A DNA stretch of 64,000 nt, taken from NCBI RefSeq assembly GCF_000176235.1, contig NZ_ACZV01000004.1, positions 1,054,001-1,118,000 of the forward strand. The letters run 5' to 3'. The stretch is from Vibrio orientalis CIP 102891 = ATCC 33934. Lineage in GTDB: Bacteria; Pseudomonadota; Gammaproteobacteria; Enterobacterales; Vibrionaceae. Positions 7,997-16,179 of this stretch are shown here, in pieces; positions within the stretch are counted from its first letter, which is position 1; the number at the start of each line of letters is the position of its first letter. The notes below the pieces were generated by a model. That model had not been told where the DNA came from, made no database searches, and saw only the letters and a list, made by a program, of their open reading frames with translations. Made by a program: the position numbers and the translations under genes.

Positions 7997-8812
7997 ATGT
8001 ACCCTTACCAAATGAGCCAACAACCAATAAAGTTCATCGCTGCCGATATGGACGGAACACTTCTCGACGAAAACAGTCAACTTAACCCTGAATTTTTTGA
8101 GCTATACCCACAACTTGAAGAGAAAGGCATTATCTTTGCTGCCGCTTCGGGCCGTCAGTATTACAGTTTGATTGAAACCTTCGCACCTTTAAAAGAGCGC
8201 ATGATGTTCATTGCCGAAAACGGCACTATGGTGATGCACCAAGGCAAAGAGCTATATAGTTGCGGAATGGATAACGATTCTATTCAAGCAATCATCGCTC
8301 AAGCTCGCTCGATCGACGGTGCGCAAATCGTCTTGTGCGGAAAAAAATCAGCCTATATTGAAACACAAGATCCTAAGGCGCTCGCTGAGTTCTCTAAATA
8401 CTACAAAAACTGCCAATACGTTGATGACTTACTTACCGTCAAAGACGAATTTATTAAAGTCGCAATATGTCACTTTGGCGGTACAGAAGAGCTGGTTTAC
8501 CCGTCATTCAATAAGGTATTCGGCGCTAGCCACCAAGTTGTAGTCAGCGCTAAGATATGGCTTGATGTGATGAATGCAAAGGCGTCTAAAGGTGCTGCGA
8601 TAGAATTCCTTCAGCAATCATTGAACTTCTCTCATGAACAAACCATGAGCTTTGGCGACTACCTCAACGATCTGGAAATGCTCAAGGCAAGCTACCATTC
8701 ATACGCAATGGATAATGCCCACCCTAAGGTCAAACAGGTCGCGCGTTTCGCTGCTCCAAGTAACCGTGAAGCAGGCGTATTCAAGGTTATCAAACGAGAG
8801 ATTTTGAGCTAA
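7997..8812 (+). CDS. Cof-type HAD-superfamily phosphatase
   Basis: A 271-residue cytoplasmic sugar-phosphate/FMN-type phosphatase of the Cof/YbjI group. Motif I is D-M-D-G-T-L-L-D-E at about residues 18-26, with the nucleophile Asp first; motif II is A-A-S-G-R-Q; the motif III lysine lies in the A-K-A-S-K-G segment; motif IV is F-G-D-Y-L-N-D. All catalytic positions are present. The cap domain lies between motifs II and III. ATG 7997 is used; ATG 8012 is an alternative, and neither has an obvious ribosome-binding site. The gene ends 1 bp before the convergent VOC gene, so the two share a very short 3' region. Confidence 0.85.
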   Translation: MYPYQMSQQPIKFIAADMDGTLLDENSQLNPEFFELYPQLEEKGIIFAAASGRQYYSLIETFAPLKERMMFIAENGTMVMHQGKELYSCGMDNDSIQAIIAQARSIDGAQIVLCGKKSAYIETQDPKALAEFSKYYKNCQYVDDLLTVKDEFIKVAICHFGGTEELVYPSFNKVFGASHQVVVSAKIWLDVMNAKASKGAAIEFLQQSLNFSHEQTMSFGDYLNDLEMLKASYHSYAMDNAHPKVKQVARFAAPSNREAGVFKVIKREILS

Positions 8813-8813
8813 G

Positions 8814-9200
8814 TTAACCCTGATAGAGTTCAAGCGGTAGGCCGTCTGGATCGTTGAAAAACGTATACGGCTTACCGGTAAACTCATCAATGCGGATCGG
8901 CTCGACTTCGATTCCCTTTCCAACCAAATAGTTGACATAATCTCCAACTGATTTAACGGTAAAAGCCAAGTGTCTTAAGCCTTGTGCTTCGGGTCTAGAC
9001 TGTCTTTCTGGTGGGTTGGGAAAAGAAAACAACTCCAATTGCCCACCATCTGGTAAGGCGAGATCTAACTTGTAAGAATCTCTTTCTTGACGATAGTTTT
9101 CAGCTAAGACCTTAAGCCCTAACACGTCGGTGTAAAAGCGTTTAGACACTGGATAGTCTGAGCAAATAATTGCTACATGATGGATACGTTGTAACTGCAC
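8814..9200 (-). CDS. VOC-family protein, YaeR/GloA2-like
   Basis: A 128-residue single-domain vicinal-oxygen-chelate protein resembling E. coli YaeR. It starts I-H-H-V-A-I-I with the first metal-ligand His, has Glu in the strand Q-L-E-L-F-S-F, the central R-H-L-A-F segment, and the terminal metal-ligand Glu in P-L-E-L-Y. The fold and residues fit a divalent-metal enzyme such as a glyoxalase or dioxygenase, but the substrate is not known for this group. It is 8 bp downstream of a second VOC gene and probably co-transcribed with it. Confidence 0.85.
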   Translation of the reverse strand: MQLQRIHHVAIICSDYPVSKRFYTDVLGLKVLAENYRQERDSYKLDLALPDGGQLELFSFPNPPERQSRPEAQGLRHLAFTVKSVGDYVNYLVGKGIEVEPIRIDEFTGKPYTFFNDPDGLPLELYQG

Positions 9201-9208
9201 TTTATCCC

Positions 9209-9637
9209 CTAATCGATAACTAATGACCCATCTTGATTAAACTCCCAACAGTCGCCAAAAGCAATCTCCCACAAATAACCATCAGGATCGGAAAAGTAGC
9301 CACTGTAACCTCCCCAAAAAACATCTTGTGCTGGCTTTTCTAGCTTTGCACCAAGGCTAACGGCTCTATTCAGAATGTCGTCGACTTCTTGCTTCGTACG
9401 TGTGTTGTGAGCCAAAGTCATACCGCAAAAGCCTGACGCTTTCACTGCCATATCAGGTGACACGTCTTCAGCAAGCGATTTGATCGGGTAAAGTGCTAAA
9501 CAAACCCCGCCCGTTTTAAAGAAGATGATGCCATCGTCTGGCGATCTTGAGCTTGGGAAGCCAAGTCCAGTGTAAAACTCAAATGAGCGTTGAAGATCCT
9601 CTACCCCTAAGGTAATGATGCTGATTCTCGGTTCCAT
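9209..9637 (-). CDS. VOC-family protein (glyoxalase/bleomycin-resistance type)
   Basis: A 142-residue VOC-family protein. Visible features are the opening strand I-S-I-I-T-L-G-V-E-D-L, the central G-G-Y-S-G-Y-F-S-D-P-D-G-Y, and the terminal L-W-E-I-A that holds the metal-ligand Glu in related proteins. The first ligand His of the glyoxalases is replaced here (T-L-G in place of H-x-x), so it may not be a classical metal enzyme. It starts 168 bp after the GNAT stop signal on the same strand and leads a two-gene unit with the YaeR-like gene. Specific role unknown. Confidence 0.8.
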   Translation of the reverse strand: MEPRISIITLGVEDLQRSFEFYTGLGFPSSRSPDDGIIFFKTGGVCLALYPIKSLAEDVSPDMAVKASGFCGMTLAHNTRTKQEVDDILNRAVSLGAKLEKPAQDVFWGGYSGYFSDPDGYLWEIAFGDCWEFNQDGSLVID

Positions 9638-9750
9638 AACTGTTTATTTCATCCATTGATTTAGGCTTTTAGATAATAGAATAATTCTGTATGTCGACTC
9701 CAATGGTGCATGTAAAACTATCGATCAGATCTCGACCTTGAGGCGAATAT

Positions 9751-9791
9751 AAAAACTCCCCGAAGAGTACTACGCCCATCAGAGAGTTTTT
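9751..9791 (-). terminator. Terminator of the GNAT gene
   Basis: AAAAACTC (9751-9758) and GAGTTTTT (9784-9791) pair on the minus strand with a 25-nt loop and end in U residues. It lies 15 bp after the stop codon of the acetyltransferase gene. Confidence 0.6.
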
Positions 9792-9805
9792 TAAGTCACA
9801 CAGCA

Positions 9806-10342
9806 TTACCACAATTCAGGTTGGTTAAACGCAGGCACACATGTACTGCTACCAGAAAGCGCTTCAATCTTTTCTTCGCCCAACGATTGAGCCATCCACC
9901 CATGAGGAAAACTCAGCGGCAATGGCGCTTTAAATGCTTGCTCAGAGACTGGCTCGAACCCAGTTTTGCTATAAAAATTCGGGTCACCATAGGTAAAGGC
10001 CAGTTTGATGCCTTGGTTTTGCATCTCGGTTAGACCAAATTGGATCAACCCTTGCCCAACACCCTTCCCTTGATAATCAGTGCGTACAGCAACAGGCGCC
10101 ATCAAAAAGCACTCGCTTTCATTTTCAAACGCTAAGCGAGTAAACAAGATACAACCAACAATGTCACTACCATCTCTCGCCACTGCAACTGAGATATCTT
10201 GGTCAGGGGTTTCAGAGATAAGGTTGTTAACTAATTCACCGATCATTTGACCTTCAGCAGGCCCTTCTGAGTCGGAAAATGTTTTGCGAAATAGCTCGAT
10301 AATCGATACTGTTTCAGTCGTATTGTAAATACCGTAATTCAT
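9806..10342 (-). CDS. GNAT-family N-acetyltransferase
   Basis: A 178-residue acetyltransferase of the YhbS-like GNAT group. The acetyl-CoA binding loop is V-R-T-D-Y-Q-G-K-G-V-G-Q-G-L (Q/R-x-x-G-x-G/A) at about residues 94-107. The strand before it is F-L-M-A-P-V-A-V. Start ATG 10342 has GAGAGGA with good spacing; an upstream in-frame TTG is less likely. Its promoter has a 19-bp spacer and a sequence almost identical to that of the upstream merR-methyltransferase gene, so it is probably activated by that regulator. The acetylated substrate is unknown; in this context it may modify a toxic small molecule (inference). Confidence 0.85.
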   Translation of the reverse strand: MNYGIYNTTETVSIIELFRKTFSDSEGPAEGQMIGELVNNLISETPDQDISVAVARDGSDIVGCILFTRLAFENESECFLMAPVAVRTDYQGKGVGQGLIQFGLTEMQNQGIKLAFTYGDPNFYSKTGFEPVSEQAFKAPLPLSFPHGWMAQSLGEEKIEALSGSSTCVPAFNQPELW

Positions 10343-10369
10343 ATTAAGTCCTCTCAAATTTGTGCCTGC

Positions 10370-10400
10370 AGCATAAACTGTAAAGTTATAGACAGGTCAA
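10370..10400 (-). promoter_or_regulatory. MerR-type promoter of the GNAT gene
   Basis: Read on the minus strand: -35 TTGACC (10400-10395), a 19-bp spacer, -10 TATGCT (10375-10370). The spacer contains a dyad ACCTGT-N10-ACAGTT. A 19-bp spacer with a centred dyad is the hallmark of promoters untwisted by MerR-family activators. The same elements recur at 11624-11654. Confidence 0.75.
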
Positions 10401-10416
10401 ACACTCTTTGAGGTTT

Positions 10417-11589
10417 TTACTCTGCTACCCTTAAAATGAACATCTGGTAGTCAAACTGGTGCTCTCGTTGATGATAAGCCTCGATTTCACGTTTAAGGCT
10501 TTCAATCGCTGCCGAACCTTCAAGCGTCTCCTCAACCTCACCAATACGCTTGTTGAGTGGTAGATAATAGTTATCCCATGACTCATCACTAATTGGAAAA
10601 GAGTTCACCACTTCATACCCTAGTCGTTGGGCTAGTTTGGCTCGTGACGTCGCGGTCGTCATATCCGGATATTCGCCCTGCCAAAACACCTTAGCATCTT
10701 GAGTAGGTTCATCTACTCGCCATACAAGGTCACTTACAACCAGTATTCCATTAGGTTTCAGTAACTGACGCCAAGCTTTTAGCGCATTCTCGACCCCGAT
10801 AATATACGCGCTGCATTCAGCCCAAATCACATCGAAAGTCCCTTGCGGAAAAGGCAGCTTCCCCATATCGGCGCAGACAGCAGTGACTCGATCACTAAGG
10901 CCCATTCTTTGAAGAGTGTTATCAAGGAAGTTAAGTGCGGGCTGGTCATTATCAATCGCAGTAATGTGCGCATCCGTATGAGTCGCAAGAAGCTTAGTCG
11001 CGATACCTTGACCACAACCAATCTCTAACCAGTCGCCACTCTTATTAGAAAGCAGACCAAGTGCTTTTTCAGTATCAAATTCGCTCCCCGGGCCCCAACG
11101 TTCTAGCGCTTCAAAGACTCGCATAAAATCTTGCATATAACGTTCATGTTCATTCATATCTTTCGACAACCACTTCAAATGCATCGCTTGTTTTTCATCG
11201 AAACCCTGCTTCATCAACCATTCAAGGTGAGCATCAGGGGCAATGTTATTTAGGTTGCTATGCCAATCATCCAAACGACTCTCGCCAAGCAGAGCTGCCA
11301 ATAAATCGCGTGACTTCTGCTTCTTCTCGATCTCTTGTTCAAGTTCAGTCAGCCTTTGTTTCAGCAGCGCTCGATCAATCTTTTCATCCAAACACGATTG
11401 ACACTCTTTCAGAGTTAAACCACCCGCTTGCAAGTTCTGAAGCAATTTCAGGCGTTGCAGATCTTTATCTCCGTATGAGCGATAGCCATTGCTCATACGC
11501 TGACCTTTAATCAGCCCGAGCTTTTCATAGTAGAGCAAGGTAGTACGGGAAATGCCCAATAGGTCAGCGAGCTGAGAGATTTTGTACAT
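10417..11589 (-). CDS. MerR-family regulator fused to a SAM-dependent methyltransferase
   Basis: A 390-residue two-part protein. Residues 1-70 are a MerR DNA-binding domain (Y-K-I-S-Q-L-A-D-L-L-G-I-S-R-T-T-L-L-Y-Y-E, then wing N-G-Y-R-S-Y), residues ~75-105 a dimerisation helix rich in Glu/Gln/Lys, and residues ~150-390 a class I methyltransferase. Motif I is L-E-I-G-C-G-Q-G near residue 190, the acidic loop is I-D-N-D, and A-E-C-S-A-Y follows motif IV. MerR proteins usually carry small ligand domains; here an enzyme fold takes that place, either as a SAM/ligand sensor or as an active enzyme. The promoter is MerR-type and matches the one before the downstream GNAT gene, so autoregulation is likely. 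Confidence 0.88.
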   Translation of the reverse strand: MYKISQLADLLGISRTTLLYYEKLGLIKGQRMSNGYRSYGDKDLQRLKLLQNLQAGGLTLKECQSCLDEKIDRALLKQRLTELEQEIEKKQKSRDLLAALLGESRLDDWHSNLNNIAPDAHLEWLMKQGFDEKQAMHLKWLSKDMNEHERYMQDFMRVFEALERWGPGSEFDTEKALGLLSNKSGDWLEIGCGQGIATKLLATHTDAHITAIDNDQPALNFLDNTLQRMGLSDRVTAVCADMGKLPFPQGTFDVIWAECSAYIIGVENALKAWRQLLKPNGILVVSDLVWRVDEPTQDAKVFWQGEYPDMTTATSRAKLAQRLGYEVVNSFPISDESWDNYYLPLNKRIGEVEETLEGSAAIESLKREIEAYHQREHQFDYQMFILRVAE

Positions 11590-11623
11590 GGAAACCTACC
11601 TAAATAACGGTTAAGTGGTATAT

Positions 11624-11654
11624 AACTTAAACTATAAAGCCATAGACAGGTCAA
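11624..11654 (-). promoter_or_regulatory. MerR-type promoter of the merR-methyltransferase gene
   Basis: Read on the minus strand: -35 TTGACC (11654-11649), 19-bp spacer, -10 TAAGTT (11629-11624). The first seven spacer bases TGTCTAT and the later CTTTA and AGTT match the promoter at 10370-10400, including the dyad half ACCTGT. It lies 35 bp before the ATG. Confidence 0.7.
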
Positions 11655-11674
11655 GTCATCAAACACTCTTGAGA

Positions 11675-12191
11675 TTAGGTAATTTCGCGTACTGAGGTTT
11701 GCCACAATATCAACGCCGTCACTATTTGAACTACGCAGCAACAGATAAACACCGCACTGATACCAAACGTTGGGCAACATCAAGGGTAAAACAAAGCCTG
11801 ATGCAGCGATCAAGTAACTGACTTCGATCGCGCTTAAGGCCAATTCAGCCTTGCCGTAGTAAATAGCTTGAATCCAGAACACCGCCCCAGTGGTATTAAT
11901 CACCATCACGGCAAGGGTAATTTGCCACATATTGTGTTCCGCTCTCAGAATCTGCCAACCTTCCTTTAGAGAATCGAACAGATTACGCTGATCATTCATG
12001 GGTTGGTGGGTAAATTCGAGTTTTTCCAGCTGCCAGAACGCAAGCAGCAATAAGAAAGCAACCAACAAAAAGACATTGTGGATCGCCGATACTAACAACA
12101 GCGCACCGGACAGTACTGGCCCCACCGTTTCCGAGACCATATCTGCTCCAGAGCTACTTGCAAACGGTTGGATTGACTTCAATAAAGTCAC
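11675..12191 (-). pseudogene. Truncated, frameshifted MFS exporter remnant
   Basis: The open frame from 12191 encodes membrane segments typical of the middle of an MFS_3-type exporter (S-E-T-V-G-P-V-L-S-G-A-L-L-L, then M-W-Q-I-T-L-A-V-M-V-I). Around 11765-11790 the likely frame shifts: the next frame continues with a hydrophobic helix G-I-S-A-V-F-I-C-C-C-V-V-Q-I-V and a basic tail R-E-I-T ending at a stop at 11675-11677. The N-terminal half is missing, several of the usual 12 membrane segments are lost, and no promoter or good start is visible. The uninterrupted frame otherwise runs on nonsensically into the merR gene. It is a decayed gene, possibly an exporter once controlled by the neighbouring MerR fusion. 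Confidence 0.65.
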
Positions 12192-12313
12192 GATGAACTA
12201 GAGTGATTGTTAAATTATTTATTAAACAGAAGTAATTTACCCCCAACGAAGTACAGGCTATTTATAAGATGGTAAACTAAGGTATTAGCCATTAATGATT
12301 GTTTGCGGTATAG

Positions 12314-14200
12314 ATGAAGCGTTACCTTTCTTTTGTGATCACCTACTTTGCTCTGAGTGCATCTTTTTCAGCGCAAGCAGCATGCAATGTAGAACCACAA
12401 TATGACTTTCTCTATAAACAGGTTGAAAGTGATGAACGCTCAATGCTCAACTTCTACTACCACTCTCTATGCCGCCCAGGGAAGGTCCAGCTCAGTGAGA
12501 TCTCACTGCCGAGAAACGCATCTGCACAGAGCACAGCGCTATACTATTTTGGCCTGTTGAACCTGAAGAAATATGAAGGAATAGCCATCGACACGCCGCC
12601 AGACTTGGTTCAGTTCGGACAACAAGCTGGCATTGATTGGATAACAGCAGAAGCCAAACTCAACAAAGCAATTAAGCTGCTCGAGTCTGATCAACTGAGC
12701 GAGGGAGAGTTACTTCTGCACGAGACAGTTATACTCGCAAGAGAGATTGGCTATAAACGTCTTCTGGCAAGAGCCTATCGCTGGCTAGGCAATATTAAAA
12801 TGCAGCACTCAAACATCAAAGCCAGTCTCAACTATTACAAAATGGCCTTTGCGTTGGTCAATGAAATCGGTGACGACTTTCAAGCCACCATGACGCTGAA
12901 TAATATCGCTACTGTCTACATGCAGTCTGAAGAGTGGAAACAAGCGAATATCAACATAAAGCGAGCGCTGAAGCTATATCAGACCAATCAGTATGACAAT
13001 AGTCTGTTTGAAGCGATTCTATATGCTAACTCGAGTGCCATCTATTTTGCGACAGGCGATCATGAACAAGCGGCCACATACATGCGCCTAGCACTCCAAG
13101 AGGCAGATAAAACAGGCTCCAATCGCATTAAATTTTCTACCCTATCAAATATGTCTCAGCTCTACTCTAGCGTTGGCCGCCCAACCGAGGCGTTGGATAT
13201 GGCACAACGTTGTCTTGATCTTTCCAAGCAATCTTCTGAATCTCCGGTAATGCTAGCGACTTGTTATGACTCTTTTTCTACAGCGTATTTAGCTCAAGAA
13301 AACTATGACCAAACCATTGCCTATGCGCATAAGTCCCTTGATATTCTTGCTGTTTCGGAGAGCCAAGAAACAGCTTGGGAGCTTCAACTTCTTGCTAACC
13401 TTGTCAATGCTTATGAAAAGCAAGGGAATTATCAGCAAGCTCTCAACTACATGAAGCAGTCTGCCCTACTGAAGCAGGACTTCAATCGACAAACTTACAA
13501 TGAAGAGATTATCAGCGAAAAAGGTGCGTTAGAACGTACGCTTAACAAACGCGAAGTCGAGTTACTAGAAGCCACCAATGCCCTACAAGCCGCGAAATTG
13601 GAAGAGCAACGCTCGAAAAACATTCTCTACACTGCACTGTTTATCTTCATTAGCTACTTCGCTGCGCGAGTCTTTTTGCGCTTAAAGCGTTCGAATTCTG
13701 AATTGAAACAGCAAAACCACACCGATTTGCTCACCGGAGCCTACAATCGACGCTACTTAGAGCAATGGATCAAGCAAGAGACACTGATTACCTCCGACGT
13801 ACTGGTTTCAGTGCTAGACATCGACCATTTTAAATCTTTTAACGATCAACATGGTCATGACATCGGTGACATGGTGCTTAAGGAAACGGTCCAAGTACTC
13901 CAAGGTCAGCTGCGTAAGCAAGATCAATTGATTCGTTGGGGCGGTGAAGAATTTATTTTGCTGATCCCTCTTGATGGTCACGAAAATGTGGCAGGAATAT
14001 TAGAAAGACTGCGTGGTTGTATTGAGTCTCATCACTACGCTTACGGCTCACAACAGTTTAACGTTACTATTTCTCTGGGAGCCAAGGTATGCACTGGCCA
14101 AATACTTTCTAAAAACTGGGATGAAAACTTCGCTCAAATTGACGCCGCGCTATACCGAGCTAAAAGTGCTGGGAGAAACCGCTACCAAATCGCTGTGTGA
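12314..14200 (+). CDS. Periplasmic TPR-sensor diguanylate cyclase
   Basis: A 628-residue membrane protein. A Sec signal peptide ends at about residue 22 (S-A-Q-A). Residues ~100-400 are a series of TPR repeats (for example A-L-Y-Y-F-G-L-L-N, A-R-A-Y-R-W-L-G-N, A-T-Y-M-R-L-A-L) and lie in the periplasm; a coiled segment leads to one membrane helix at about 436-456; the cytoplasmic end is a GGDEF domain. The active-site loop is G-G-E-E-F at 543-547, intact, and the inhibitory I-site R-K-Q-D sits five residues before it. It should make c-di-GMP from two GTP and be product-inhibited. The periplasmic TPR part probably binds a protein or peptide signal. Single gene, followed by a hairpin. Confidence 0.88.
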   Translation: MKRYLSFVITYFALSASFSAQAACNVEPQYDFLYKQVESDERSMLNFYYHSLCRPGKVQLSEISLPRNASAQSTALYYFGLLNLKKYEGIAIDTPPDLVQFGQQAGIDWITAEAKLNKAIKLLESDQLSEGELLLHETVILAREIGYKRLLARAYRWLGNIKMQHSNIKASLNYYKMAFALVNEIGDDFQATMTLNNIATVYMQSEEWKQANINIKRALKLYQTNQYDNSLFEAILYANSSAIYFATGDHEQAATYMRLALQEADKTGSNRIKFSTLSNMSQLYSSVGRPTEALDMAQRCLDLSKQSSESPVMLATCYDSFSTAYLAQENYDQTIAYAHKSLDILAVSESQETAWELQLLANLVNAYEKQGNYQQALNYMKQSALLKQDFNRQTYNEEIISEKGALERTLNKREVELLEATNALQAAKLEEQRSKNILYTALFIFISYFAARVFLRLKRSNSELKQQNHTDLLTGAYNRRYLEQWIKQETLITSDVLVSVLDIDHFKSFNDQHGHDIGDMVLKETVQVLQGQLRKQDQLIRWGGEEFILLIPLDGHENVAGILERLRGCIESHHYAYGSQQFNVTISLGAKVCTGQILSKNWDENFAQIDAALYRAKSAGRNRYQIAV

Positions 14201-14216
14201 CGTTAGGCATATCTCT

Positions 14217-14246
14217 GTGCTGAGTTGCTTGATTTTTGCTCAGCAC
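14217..14246 (+). terminator. Hairpin after the diguanylate cyclase gene
   Basis: GTGCTGAG (14217-14224) pairs with CTCAGCAC (14239-14246) around a T-rich loop. No clear T-tail follows, so it is a weak terminator or an mRNA end-protecting stem. Confidence 0.45.
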
Positions 14247-14275
14247 TCTCAGTATACTCTCGCCATCATTTCTTC

Positions 14276-14480
14276 AGGAGATTACGCCAATATGAATAAC
14301 TAAACCTGTCATCCATCTTCACATTATCTTTGGATTTACAGGGTTAGTAGGCGTAGCTCACTCTCAGCTATTTCTTTGCGTTAAATTTCAAAATCTGTAT
14401 TTGATACAATTTTTGACAGCACAGATCTAACTTCACAACACTATTCTTAGCTACGGCTGTTCCCCCTGTACTACAGGAGG
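14276..14480 (+). promoter_or_regulatory. Structured leader of the ABC-F gene with tiny uORF and SD-sequestering hairpin
   Basis: AGGAG (14276-14280) precedes a three-codon ORF, Met-Asn-Asn-stop (14292-14303). Just before the ABC-F start, CCCCCTGT (14462-14469) can pair with ACAGGAGG (14473-14480) and hide the Shine-Dalgarno with one mismatch. A competing long-range helix is available: ACAGGG (14338-14343) with CCCTGT (14464-14469), continued inward by AGGCGTAGCT (14349-14358) with AGCTACGGCT (14449-14458), one mismatch. The second structure would free the Shine-Dalgarno. This resembles the translational attenuators of antibiotic-resistance ABC-F and erm genes. Confidence 0.45.
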
Positions 14481-14486
14481 CAACAT

Positions 14487-16058
14487 ATGCCAGTATTTAG
14501 TGCTCAAAACATCAGCTTTCACTTTGACAACGGTGAACAACTTTTCACACATCTATCTTGTTCAATGGCCAAACCTCGCGTCGGATTAGTCGGGCGAAAT
14601 GGCATCGGAAAATCCGTTCTTACCTCGATATTATCAGGTGAAATAGCCCCATCTGATGGCACCGTTTCCAAGCCGAGTTCCTATGCTCTTTACCGACAAC
14701 AAGATGACGAACTTTTAACTCAAACGAGTTCAATTGCCCACTACTTGGGGAAAGAGACCATTCTCAATGCGATCAAACAAATCGAAGCAGGGAGCTGTGA
14801 TGAAAAGTGGTTCAATATCGTTGAAGACCAGTGGGATTTGGAGAGCAAACTCTCACAGCAACTCAGCGAATTGGGCCTACCAGCCAACCCTCTCTTTTCC
14901 TGCTCAGAGCTAAGCGGCGGTCAACTGGCACGTTTGCAGCTTTGGCAACTGTTTGAAAGCGAGGCAGAACTGCTGATTCTGGATGAGCCCTCCAACCACC
15001 TTGATAGGCAAGCCAAACAATGGCTCATTCACGCAATGGCAAACTTCGCCGGCTCGATATTACTCGTTAGTCATGATCGAGAATTATTAAGAGAGGTGAA
15101 TGAAATATGGGAGATGTCCCAACTCGGGCTGCAAACCTTCGGTGGCAATTACGACACATACGAACAACTTAAGCGCGTTGAACTGCAAGCCGTTGAAAGA
15201 CAACTGAACAATGTAGAAAAAACGCAAAAGCAGCTTATTGAACAAGCGCAGAAAAACAAGGAGAAAGCCGAGCAAAGAGCTTCTCAAAGTAATAAGTCTC
15301 GCAAAGATGGCAGTCAGCCTAAAATATTGCTAGATGGGATGAAAAACAGCGCTGAACGCCGGCTTGCCAGTCGCAATAAAAACGAACAGTTAAGAATGAA
15401 GCACTTACAGCGGAAAGGAAGCGCACTGCGTGAAAGACAAGAACAGCTCAAAACGCAAAAAATCTATTTAGAGGATGGGCAAATAAGTACTAAGAAAGTA
15501 CTTTCCCTGATAGATGTAACGCTAAAATACGGCTTTATCGAATCGCTCACCTTGCAGGTTTATGCCAACGATAAACTGCATCTAAAGGGTAAAAATGGTA
15601 GTGGCAAGTCTACGTTACTCAAAACGCTCCATGGTCGATGGCCAGTCATGTCGGGAGAGTACCTAGTCAACACCCCACTCTATTATCTCGACCAACATTT
15701 TAACGTCATACAAGCGCAGCTCTCGATGCTCGACAATCTAATGTCACACTGCAATCAAATGAAGGAAAGCCATGCGCGTACATTACTTGCAGGTATCGGG
15801 TTTCGCCGTGACAGCGTGTTTCGATTAGGGTCAGCACTGAGCGGCGGCGAGAAAATGAAACTGGCGATGTTGATCGTCAGTCATCAGCCTAGCCAACCAT
15901 TTTTGCTACTGGATGAGCCAGACAACCACCTAGACCTAGAGTCGAAAATCAATTTAGCCAGCGCATTACAGCAGTATCAAGGAGGGTTCATTTTGATCAG
16001 CCATGATCATGACTTTGCGTTAGAGTCCGGAGTAAACCGCGAGACAACATTAGGTTAA
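14487..16058 (+). CDS. ABC-F family ATPase
   Basis: A 523-residue soluble protein with two ABC ATPase domains and no membrane segment, the ABC-F layout. Domain 1 has a slightly unusual Walker A, G-R-N-G-I-G-K-S, signature L-S-G-G-Q-L-A-R and Walker B L-L-I-L-D-E-P-S-N-H-L-D; domain 2 has G-K-N-G-S-G-K-S-T, signature L-S-G-G-E-K and L-L-L-D-E-P-D-N-H-L-D. The inter-domain linker (~residues 215-320) is long, Gln/Lys-rich and helical, as expected of the P-site tRNA interaction motif. Members act on the ribosome, either in translation factor roles or in antibiotic resistance. Shine-Dalgarno AGGAGG lies six bases before ATG 14487 but can be hidden in a hairpin. Not an obvious EttA, Uup, YheS or YbiT. 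Confidence 0.85.
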   Translation: MPVFSAQNISFHFDNGEQLFTHLSCSMAKPRVGLVGRNGIGKSVLTSILSGEIAPSDGTVSKPSSYALYRQQDDELLTQTSSIAHYLGKETILNAIKQIEAGSCDEKWFNIVEDQWDLESKLSQQLSELGLPANPLFSCSELSGGQLARLQLWQLFESEAELLILDEPSNHLDRQAKQWLIHAMANFAGSILLVSHDRELLREVNEIWEMSQLGLQTFGGNYDTYEQLKRVELQAVERQLNNVEKTQKQLIEQAQKNKEKAEQRASQSNKSRKDGSQPKILLDGMKNSAERRLASRNKNEQLRMKHLQRKGSALRERQEQLKTQKIYLEDGQISTKKVLSLIDVTLKYGFIESLTLQVYANDKLHLKGKNGSGKSTLLKTLHGRWPVMSGEYLVNTPLYYLDQHFNVIQAQLSMLDNLMSHCNQMKESHARTLLAGIGFRRDSVFRLGSALSGGEKMKLAMLIVSHQPSQPFLLLDEPDNHLDLESKINLASALQQYQGGFILISHDHDFALESGVNRETTLG

Positions 16059-16063
16059 ATCAA

Positions 16064-16096
16064 GCCAGTAAAGCAGTATTTTTCTGCTTTACTGGC
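16064..16096 (+). terminator. Terminator hairpin after the ABC-F gene
   Basis: GCCAGTAAAGCAG (16064-16076) pairs perfectly with CTGCTTTACTGGC (16084-16096), a 13-bp stem with a T-rich loop. The T-tail is short. Confidence 0.65.
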
Positions 16097-16179
16097 ACTT
16101 TCCAGCTCTCTGCGAATGCGATAAGTCGCGGCGTTTGGTAACATCCGAGCTGTTCTCTTCATCAAGTAAGTTAATCAAC

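Noticed and set aside
16091..16110. TGGCAC as a possible sigma-54 promoter before the small zinc-ribbon gene
   Set aside because: The TTGC partner element is not at the required spacing; the TGGCAC is the arm of the ABC-F terminator.
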